DNA of 7,697 nucleotides, taken from Acidobacteriota bacterium. Lineage in GTDB: Bacteria; Acidobacteriota; Terriglobia; Terriglobales; Acidobacteriaceae. The translations under genes were made by a program, and so were the position numbers. Positions 1 through 7,300 of this stretch are shown here, one piece after another (within the stretch, counting starts at the first letter, position 1; every line of letters starts with the position of its first letter). The notes beneath the pieces are model-generated. The model was not told the DNA's origin, ran no database searches, and was given only the letters and a program-made list of their open reading frames with translations. The DNA lies in the NCBI GenBank assembly GCA_021811745.1, contig JAJZNH010000152.1, positions 1-7,697 on the forward strand, read 5' to 3'.

Positions 1-1
1 G

Positions 2-1639
2 TGGAATGTGCATGACGTGAACGTGCTGGGCCGCGGCACCACCGTCTATGCAGGCCCTCAGACCCCCAACGCCGACGAAGGCTGGATGCAAAAGCCCGAT
101 TGGCACTGCGTGGGCGCGATGAATGCCCACAACATCGAGATCGACGGCCTCACCTGCATCGTGCGCGCACGCACCTGGTCGATCCAGATGAAGGACTCCA
201 CCGGCTTTGTCTACGACGACCTGCGCGTGGTTGGGGGCAACCCGGGCAACGCGAATCAGGATGGCATGGATTGGCTTGGCGGCGGCGACACCGTGGTGCG
301 CAACGCCTTCATTCGCTCCTCTGACGATGTCTTCGCCATGCAGGGCAACTGGGACGGCTATACCGAGGCGGATATGTTGCGCCCCGGTCACGACGTCCAG
401 AACATTCTCATCGAAAACAGCGAACTCTCGACGAGCATCTCCAACATCGTGCGCGCGGGATGGCCACAAAAGATCTTCAACTCGCGCAACTTTACTTTGC
501 GCGACTCCGACATTCTGCAAGGCGGCATTGGCGCCTGCGGCCAAACCTTCGGCCTGTTCGGCTTCTGGGGCGCCAATGGCGCGCGCGGCGACCATTCCGG
601 CTACACCTTTCAGAACCTGATGCTCGACAACTGGTATTCGCTGTTGCAGATGGATCAGAGGCGGCCCGCCCTGCACGGCTTCACCTTCCGCAACATCTGG
701 GCCCTTGACCAGCCACCGTTAGCCACCTCCACCATCACCGGCGACGTGAAGGATGTGACTCTCGATAACGTGAAATATGGCCAGACCGTCGTGAAAACCG
801 ATGCGGATGTGCCATTGTTCATCTCCGGTGGAGCGGCGCCGGTGCGCTACGTGGCCCCGCACGGCCCGGTTGCCGCATTCACCGTCAATCCGCCGGTCTT
901 TGCGCCCGGCGACCGGGTCACCTTCACCGCGCAGCGTTCGCCCCACTCGCACTACACATGGCTCTTTGGCGACGGAACCCACGCTCACGGCCGCCACGTG
1001 CATCACCACTTTCCCGATGCGGCGGGCACCGAACTGGACGGATCCGCGAACGGCGCCGGGCGCTTCCGGGTCCTGCTGCATGTCAGCGATCGCGCGGGAG
1101 GCGAGGATTGGGCCGCGCAGAGCCTGGTGGCCGTGGCCCGTTGGCACAGATCCGTAAAACCCGGCGGTCCATTCGTGCCGGGTCTGGTCTGGAAGATTTA
1201 TCCCGGCACGTGGACCGAACTGCCGGACCTGCGCACCGAGCCGTGGGTCTTTTCCGGCCAGTCGCGCAGCCTGTATTCCGAACCCCAGGGCTTCACGCGC
1301 TACGTCACCACCTGGGATGGTTTCCTGGATATTCCAGCCGACGGCGGATACACCTTTTACCTGCTCTCCCGCGATGGCGCGCGGCTGGTCATTGACGGCG
1401 TCGAGGTCGCCAAAACCGGTCCGCCGTTCGCACAGGTCTGCGGATCTCCCGGCAACGCCACACGCTTCGATGTGGGTTCGCTCGGTCTGCGCGCCGGCAG
1501 GCACACCCTCCATCTGGAGGGCCTGCACTCCACCAGCGAAGGAGAGCCGCGCCTGTTGTGGGAAGGACCGGGGCTGCCGCTGACAGACGTGCCACCGGCG
1601 GCCTACAGCCATCTGAGGCAGGATGAATTGACGAGGTAG
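2..1639 (+). CDS. Beta-helix glycoside hydrolase-like protein (GH28/GH49-like) with PKD and PA14 domains, 5' truncated
   Basis: The frame is open to the left edge (W-N precede the GTG at 8), so that GTG is probably internal and the true start and any signal peptide are outside the window. Residue numbers count from the GTG. Residues 1-275 look like a right-handed parallel beta-helix: short strands recur with Asn or Asp turns (HNIEIDGLTC, NILIENSEL, NFTLRDSDI, YTFQNLMLDN). The likely active-site region is NQDGMDW (83-89) followed by SSDDVFAMQG (104-113). This resembles the paired aspartates of polygalacturonases (GH28) and dextranases/isopullulanases (GH49). NIVRAGW (146-152) fits GH49 slightly better, and the GHG and RIK motifs of GH28 are not seen. 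A divergent PKD domain follows (about 286-378, core YTWLFGDGTH), then a PA14 domain (about 392-534, with DGGYTFYLLSRDGARLVIDG), which often binds carbohydrate. Probably secreted or surface-exposed and acting on a polysaccharide. The domain order is well supported; family and substrate are inference. Confidence 0.8.
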   Translation, partial: WNVHDVNVLGRGTTVYAGPQTPNADEGWMQKPDWHCVGAMNAHNIEIDGLTCIVRARTWSIQMKDSTGFVYDDLRVVGGNPGNANQDGMDWLGGGDTVVRNAFIRSSDDVFAMQGNWDGYTEADMLRPGHDVQNILIENSELSTSISNIVRAGWPQKIFNSRNFTLRDSDILQGGIGACGQTFGLFGFWGANGARGDHSGYTFQNLMLDNWYSLLQMDQRRPALHGFTFRNIWALDQPPLATSTITGDVKDVTLDNVKYGQTVVKTDADVPLFISGGAAPVRYVAPHGPVAAFTVNPPVFAPGDRVTFTAQRSPHSHYTWLFGDGTHAHGRHVHHHFPDAAGTELDGSANGAGRFRVLLHVSDRAGGEDWAAQSLVAVARWHRSVKPGGPFVPGLVWKIYPGTWTELPDLRTEPWVFSGQSRSLYSEPQGFTRYVTTWDGFLDIPADGGYTFYLLSRDGARLVIDGVEVAKTGPPFAQVCGSPGNATRFDVGSLGLRAGRHTLHLEGLHSTSEGEPRLLWEGPGLPLTDVPPAAYSHLRQDELTR

Positions 1640-1652
1640 AGACCGTGCCGCC

Positions 1653-3155
1653 TCACTTCGGCAACTGCGTCACATCCCAGCCACCGCCCAGGGCGCGCAC
1701 CAATCCAACGCTGGCGGCGAATTGCCGCGTCTGCAAATTGATCGCGGTGATCTGGTTCTGGATCAGGATTGCCTCGGCCGTCAGCACCTCAAGGTAGCTG
1801 GTGACTCCGCCTTTGTAGCGCTGGTTTGAGATGTCGAAGGAGTACTGCGCCGCCGAAACCGCCTTCTGCTCGACTCCCGACTCCTGCTCCAGAATCCTGA
1901 GGTCTGAGAGCTGGTCTTCGACGTCCTGGAAAGCCAGCAGCACAGTATTCCGGTAGCCGGCTACCTGCGCCTCATAGGCGTGACGCGCCAGATCGGTAAA
2001 CGCATGGCGCTGTCCGGCGTCGAACAGCAATTCCGTAGCTTGCGCTCCCAGGCTCCACAGCGCGCTTGGCCCTTGAATCCACGTGCCGGGATGCGAGCTT
2101 TCGAAGCCGCCCGCTCCGCCCAGGGTGATGGTGGGATAGAAGGCGCTGACGGCAATGCCGATCTGGGCGTTGGCCGCGGCGGTAAGCCGCTCGGCTGTGG
2201 CGATGTCGGGCCGCCGCTCCAGCAGTTGGGAAGGCACGCCCAGCGGCACCTTGGGCAGCGTGATGTCGAGCGGGGAGAAGGGGATGCTGAATTTGCTCAG
2301 GTCGTAATTGGCGATGGTGCCGATGGCGTGCTCGAACTGCGCGCGCGCCACGCCCACATCCACCAGTTCCGCGCGCACGGATTCCAACTGCGTCCGGGCC
2401 TGTGCCACGTCCGCTTCATTCGCGACTCCTCCGGCAAGGCGCTGTTCCGTCAAGCTGAGTTGCCCTTCGAGATCGCGTACTGTGGACCTCAGAAGCTCGG
2501 TCTCCGCATCCAGACCGCGCAGTTGAAAATAATCGCTGGCCATCTCGGCGTGCAGGCTCAGGTCGATATCAGCCATGTCGGCCGCGCTGGCCTGCGCGGT
2601 TTCGTGCGCTGACTGCACGGTGCGCCGGATGCGGCCCCAGAAGTCCGGTTCCCAGCTTGCCTGGCCGCCAATCTGATAGTCGGTGTAATGGGTATCGCCG
2701 CCGAACGGAGAGGCCAGCGGCCGGTTGGACGATAGCTGCTGATGGCTGATCGATGGACCGGCTGCGAGCATGGGAAACAGATTGGCGCGGACGGCGCTTA
2801 CCTCGTCGCGCGCGGCAAGGTAAGTTTCCAGCGCCTGCCGCAGTTGAAAGTTGTTTGTGGCGATGCGTTCTTCCAGGCGGTTCAGTTGCGGATCTCCGTA
2901 GATCTGCCACCATTTGCCGCGCAGCATCCCGTCGGAGGGATTAGCGGGCTGCCAGCCGCCTCCCACCGGATTGGGCGGAGGAACGATGACCGACGATGCC
3001 CCGGTTTCTTTGTAGACCGATGGTGCGTTGTAGCCGGGACGATGGTAGTTCGGCCCTACGGGCTTGCAACCTGCCAGCAGGCAGACGACGGGAAGGAGGG
3101 TCCATCCGCCGCGCCGCACAAACCGCGCGCCTGCATCGACCGGAAGCTTCCGCAT
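1653..3155 (-). CDS. NodT/OprM-family outer-membrane efflux lipoprotein
   Basis: This 500-residue protein is the outer-membrane exit duct of the pump. It starts with a basic N-terminus, a hydrophobic stretch and the lipobox LLAGC, so Cys30 should be lipidated after signal peptidase II cleavage. The following KPVGPNYHRP is typical of the NodT/OprM group. Two outer-membrane efflux (OEP) repeats follow. The first spans about 85-285 (WWQIYGDPQL near 82, SWEPDFWGRIRR at 167-178, and AGGVANEADVAQAR at 241-254). The second spans about 310-490 (LLERRPDIATAE at 311-322, LLFDAGQR at 376-383, and GGVTSYLEVLTAE at 449-461). The two GGV-type segments match the periplasmic helix-tip regions that meet the adaptor. 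Length is normal for the family. The start is supported by the lipoprotein signal and a ribosome binding site 9 nt upstream. It lies 2 bp after the adaptor gene and is the last gene of the operon. The family expectation is a trimeric beta-barrel/alpha-barrel channel; the substrate is unknown. Confidence 0.93.
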   Translation of the reverse strand: MRKLPVDAGARFVRRGGWTLLPVVCLLAGCKPVGPNYHRPGYNAPSVYKETGASSVIVPPPNPVGGGWQPANPSDGMLRGKWWQIYGDPQLNRLEERIATNNFQLRQALETYLAARDEVSAVRANLFPMLAAGPSISHQQLSSNRPLASPFGGDTHYTDYQIGGQASWEPDFWGRIRRTVQSAHETAQASAADMADIDLSLHAEMASDYFQLRGLDAETELLRSTVRDLEGQLSLTEQRLAGGVANEADVAQARTQLESVRAELVDVGVARAQFEHAIGTIANYDLSKFSIPFSPLDITLPKVPLGVPSQLLERRPDIATAERLTAAANAQIGIAVSAFYPTITLGGAGGFESSHPGTWIQGPSALWSLGAQATELLFDAGQRHAFTDLARHAYEAQVAGYRNTVLLAFQDVEDQLSDLRILEQESGVEQKAVSAAQYSFDISNQRYKGGVTSYLEVLTAEAILIQNQITAINLQTRQFAASVGLVRALGGGWDVTQLPK

Positions 3156-3157
3156 CT

Positions 3158-4366
3158 CTACTTGCCCCCTTCATTCGTAGCGCCGGCATTCACAACCGTA
3201 ACCTTTTCGCCGTCGATGAGAGAGTCGGGCGGGTCCTGGATGACAAGATCGTTGGCGCTGAGGCCGCTCACAACCTGCACGTTGGCGCCATCGTCCTCGC
3301 CAATGATGATGGGAATCAGGTGGGCGATGTTGCCGTGAACCACCGTGCCCAGGCGCAGGCCCTCCTTGCGGAAGATCAGCGCCGGCGTGGGCACGATGAA
3401 TGTCGATCCGGACGACGGCGTCTTGAAGTGCACCTGTGCCAGGGCTCCGGGCATCAGCTTGCCGTCGCGATTATCTACGTCGATCTCGACGAGAAGAGTG
3501 CGGCTGACCGGATCGATGGCGCTTGCGGTGCGCACCAGGGTTCCATAAAAGGTCTTTCCCGGATATTCAGGGAAAGTGAGCGCAATCTTCATGCCGCGCT
3601 TCACAGTCTCCGAATACAGTTGGGGCACATCGGTATAAACGCGCAGTGTCTGAATCGCCTGCATATGGAAAAGTTCAGCGCCCGTGCCCACATTGATCAA
3701 CTGGCCAATGTCCACATTACGGGCTGTCACGATCCCGTCGAATGGCGCGTAGATCTTCTCGAACGACTGCAATGCAAGCAACCTTTGCAGGTTGGCCTGC
3801 GCGGACCGGACAGCCGCCTTGGTGGCCGCTGCCTGACTGACAAACGTATCGGTGTCCTGCTGCGAGACGGCGTTGGACTTCACCAGGTTGCTGTAGCGCC
3901 TGGCCTGGATGCTGGCGATTTTGGCATTTGCCTCGGCGGTTCCAAGGTCGGCCCGGGCCTGGGCCACCTGCTTGTCGAGTTCGGGCGTTGCGATCACGGC
4001 CAGCAGCGCGCCGTTCTTTACCCTGGCGCCGATGTCGTAGTACCAATGCACCAGATAACCGTCGGTGCGCGCGTAGATGGGCGAATCGGTATACGCGGTC
4101 ACATTCCCGGGCAGAACGAAGTTGTCTGTCGGCGAGCCGGGCTTGGGATGCGCGACGCTCACGGTGGGAGGCGCCAGCACATCGGTCTGTTTGGCCAGCA
4201 CCGTGTTGGCGTGGACGCGTTGCAAAATGCCGGCTCCCGCCACTATGGCGGCGCCAATCAGCAGAGCGATGACCGCCAGAAGCACCTTGCGCGGCAAGAT
4301 GGGCGTTGGCTCGGGCACGTGATCGTGGCCGTCAGCCTGATGCGGATTGTTAGGTTTGTCGCTCAT
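3158..4366 (-). CDS. RND efflux periplasmic adaptor subunit (HlyD/AcrA-type membrane fusion protein)
   Basis: This 402-residue adaptor bridges the inner-membrane permease and the outer-membrane channel. The N-terminus is a short His- and Pro-containing cytoplasmic tail (1-25), then one hydrophobic segment (about 28-48) that should anchor it. There is no lipobox, unlike AcrA. The first biotinyl-lipoyl half is near 96-126 (YARTDGYL, GARVKNGALLAVI) and the second near 204-225 (KIYAPFDGIVTARNVDIGQL). Between them lies an alpha-helical hairpin of about 130-200 with an exact RxxxLxxxxxxS motif (Arg157, Leu161, Ser168), the tip signature of adaptors that dock onto TolC-like channels. A beta-barrel domain (about 235-315, including IDPVSRTLLVEIDV) and a membrane-proximal domain (about 322-392) complete the usual architecture. 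I see no metal-binding motif of the CusB/CzcB type, so drug- or lipid-like substrates are more likely than metals, but this is inference. The gene begins 6 bp after the permease stop and its ribosome binding site lies inside the permease gene. Confidence 0.94.
   Translation of the reverse strand: MSDKPNNPHQADGHDHVPEPTPILPRKVLLAVIALLIGAAIVAGAGILQRVHANTVLAKQTDVLAPPTVSVAHPKPGSPTDNFVLPGNVTAYTDSPIYARTDGYLVHWYYDIGARVKNGALLAVIATPELDKQVAQARADLGTAEANAKIASIQARRYSNLVKSNAVSQQDTDTFVSQAAATKAAVRSAQANLQRLLALQSFEKIYAPFDGIVTARNVDIGQLINVGTGAELFHMQAIQTLRVYTDVPQLYSETVKRGMKIALTFPEYPGKTFYGTLVRTASAIDPVSRTLLVEIDVDNRDGKLMPGALAQVHFKTPSSGSTFIVPTPALIFRKEGLRLGTVVHGNIAHLIPIIIGEDDGANVQVVSGLSANDLVIQDPPDSLIDGEKVTVVNAGATNEGGK
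3165..3171 (-). promoter_or_regulatory. Ribosome binding site of the outer-membrane channel gene, inside the adaptor gene
   Basis: On the minus strand AAGGGGG lies in the last codons of the adaptor gene (Glu-Gly-Gly-Lys), 9 nt before the channel ATG at 3155. It supports that start over downstream alternatives and agrees with the lipoprotein signal that begins there. The purine run is slightly off the AGGAGG consensus. Confidence 0.6.
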
Positions 4367-4372
4367 CAGGAA

Positions 4373-7300
4373 TTACTCCGATATATCCCCGAATTCATCC
4401 AAGGTCGCGGCGCGCGTGACGCCGTGAGCCGCCTTGCGCCGTTCCAGCCGGCCGTGAATGAAAGAGAAGAAGGCTGGCACAAAGAACAGAGTCGCCACCG
4501 TAGCGAGCGTCAGTCCGCCAATCACCGCGCGTCCCAGGGGCGCGTTCTGTTCGCCACCCTCGCCCATTCCCAGCGCCATGGGCACCATGCCGATGATCAT
4601 GGCCAAAGCCGTCATAATCACCGGCCGCAGGCGGACGAACCCGGCGTTCAGCGCCGCCTTGCGCGCATCGCCTACCAGGATATCCATCTGTTCACGGGCA
4701 AAGCTCACCACCAGAATGGAGTTGGCGGTGGCCACCCCCATGCACATAATGGCGCCTGTCAGCGCCGGCACGCTCAGCCGCGTGCCGGTCAGAAACAGAA
4801 ACCAGACGATGCCGGCCAGCGCTGCCGGCAAAGCCGAGATGATCAAAAACGGATCAAGCCAGGACTGAAAGTTGACCACAATAAGCAGATAAACCAGCAG
4901 AATCGAGAAGGCCAGCCCGCTCAGCAGCCCGATATAGGACTTGTACATCGTCGCGCTCTGCCCACGCAGCATGAAGTGCGAGCCTCGCGGCAGATCCTTC
5001 TGGTGGCGAGCGATGATCCGCTCCACGGCGCGCGTCACAGAGCCCAGATCGGTTCCTACCACGTTGGCGTAGATATCGAGCACCGGCTCCATGTCATAGT
5101 GGCTCACTTCACCTTGCTCGGCCCCGGGCACGATGTTGGCTATATTGCTGAGCACCTGGATCGGCTTGGGTGCGCCAGGTGCGGCCGTCGCGGCCCCTGC
5201 GACCGCATTCTCCGACGGCACAGCTCCAGGCGCGAGTGTGGAGGTGGCTGCGCCCGTGGAAGACGTGCTGGCGGCTGTCGCAGCCGCGCCTCCCGCGGAC
5301 CGGCCCGAATTAGGCGCCGTGATGGGCAGGCTCTCCAGTTCAGCCATCGTGTCGAGCTTGTATTGGGGGGTCTGGCTGGCGATGTTGTAGGAGATGCCGT
5401 TGCGTGGATCGAGATAGAAGTTGGGGCTCGTCTGAAAGCTTCCGCTAAGAGCGACCAGCAGGCTTTCCGCCACATTCTGCTGAGTGAGTCCTACCTCCTG
5501 GGCGCGAGTGCGGTCTACATCCACCGTCAGGTCCGGATAGTTAAACGGCTGCTGGATGCGCACGTCAGCCGCGCCAGGCACATAGCGCACTTCATTCATC
5601 ACTCGCTCGGCGAGGGCGCGGTTGGCATAAAGGTTCGGGCCCGTGATTTGAATATCGATCGGCGCGGCGAGGCCGAAATTCAAAATCTGCGTCACGATGT
5701 CCACCGGCAGCGCGTAAAACTCCACGCCGGGGTAATCGCGCCTTAACACCTTACGCAACTGCTCCACATAAGCCGCGGTCGGGTGGTGCCTGGGCGTGAG
5801 TTGCACCTGAATATCCGCATCCGAAGGGCCCACCGGCGCCGAAGTCGAGTAAGAAAGATTCAGGGATGAGTAGGGAAGGCCTATGTTGTCCAGAATTGTC
5901 ACCAGTTCGTTGCGCGGAATCACGGTGCGAATGGTCGATTCAATGCGGTCACACAGGGCGGCCGTTTCTTCAATGCGCGTTCCGGTGTGCGCGCGCACGT
6001 GAATCTTGAACTGGCCGGCATCCACGGTGGGAAAGAAATCCTGACCGAGCCACGGCGAGATAAGGCCAACCGACGCCAGCATAAGCACCAGAAAGACGAC
6101 AAGAAATGCGCCCGCATGATCGACGCACAGCGTGAGCAGCCTGAGATAACCGTGGCGAAGGGCCGCGAAACCGTCCTCGAAAGCCACATGAAAGCGCGTA
6201 AAGGGATTGCGGCTGGTACGCCTCCTCGCGGCTTCTGCGTCGTCGTGTTCTTTCAGCAGGTACTTGGCCATGGTCGGCACCACCGTGCGCGAAAGCAGGT
6301 AGCTGGCCAGCATGGCGAAAACCACCGCCTCGGCAAGCGGAACAAACAGATACCGCGCCACCCCGTTCAGCAGGAACATGGGCACGAAGACAATGCAGAT
6401 GGACAGCGTGGATACCAGCGCCGGCGTGGCGATCTGCGCGGCGCCGTCCAGAATCGCCTGCTCAATCTCCTTGCCCGCTTCGAGGTTGCGGTTGATGTTC
6501 TCTATCTCGACGGTTGCGTCGTCCACCAGGATGCCCACAGCCAGCGCCAGGCCGCCCAGGGTCATGATATTGATGGTCTCGTGCAGTATATGGAGCACCG
6601 CGATCGAACACAGAATCGAGAGCGGAATCGAAACCGCGATAATGAGCGTGGAGCGCCAACTGCCCAGAAAGACCAGGATCATGAGCGCGGTCAGGCAAGC
6701 CGCGATGATGGCCTCGTGGAGCACGCCCGTGATGGCGGCCCGCACGAAGATCGACTGGTCGGAGAGGGGCTCAATCTTGAGCGTGCGCGGCAACTCGCCT
6801 TTGATGTACGCCAGCTTTTGCCGCACGCCGCTGATAATGTCCAGCGTTGAGGTTGACCCCGTCTTCATGATGTTCATGAGGATGGCGCGATGGCCGTCTA
6901 CACGAACAATGTTGGTTTGCGGCGGGTTGCCATCACGCACATGGGCCACGTCGTGGATGTAAACCACCGTCCCATTCACCGATTTGATCGGCATGTTGTT
7001 CAGCGCGCTCAGCAGCGTGGGCGCCGAGTTCGTTTCGACCTGGTACTCGAAGCGGTTGATTTTGATGGTGCCCGAGGGAGCAATGACGTTTTGATTGTTG
7101 ACGGCGCTGACCACGTCGGCCGGCGATAGTCCTCTCGCCTGCAGCGCGGCCGTGTTCAGATCCACCTGGATCTGGCGCTGCTTGCCGCCGTACGGGAAGG
7201 GCATCTGCGCGCCTTCGATGTCGGCCAGTTGAACGCGAATGGTGTTGGTGCCCAGGTCGTACAATTGCTGCTCATTCAGGCCGCGGCCGGAAAGCCCCAG

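Noticed and set aside
8..10. GTG as the start of the hydrolase
   Set aside because: The frame is open to position 2, no ribosome binding site or signal peptide is visible, and the sequence already reads as beta-helix, so the gene starts before the window.
719..1612. A 297-codon open frame on the minus strand opposite the hydrolase gene
   Set aside because: It is also codon-aligned antisense, lies opposite well-recognised PKD and PA14 domains, and shows no protein-like motifs.
1646..1663. Possible hairpin TGCCG ... CGGCA near the convergent gene ends
   Set aside because: The stem is only 5 bp with an 8-nt loop, it overlaps the end of the channel gene, and no T-run follows on either strand, so it is not a convincing terminator.
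1980..2612. A 210-codon plus-strand frame opposite the outer-membrane channel gene
   Set aside because: Codon-aligned shadow of a strongly supported NodT/OprM gene; no motif or ribosome binding site supports it.
2996..5746. A 916-codon open frame on the plus strand opposite the efflux operon
   Set aside because: It is codon-aligned with the permease and adaptor genes, so a stop would need TTA, CTA or TCA in the sense strand, which are rare in this GC-rich DNA. Its translation is rich in Arg, His and Gln, with no recognisable domain, and it crosses two gene boundaries.
5987..6850. A 287-codon plus-strand frame opposite the first half of the permease
   Set aside because: Same codon-aligned antisense effect; the translation is highly polar and Arg/Gln/His-rich, while the other strand encodes TM2-TM7 of a clear RND permease.
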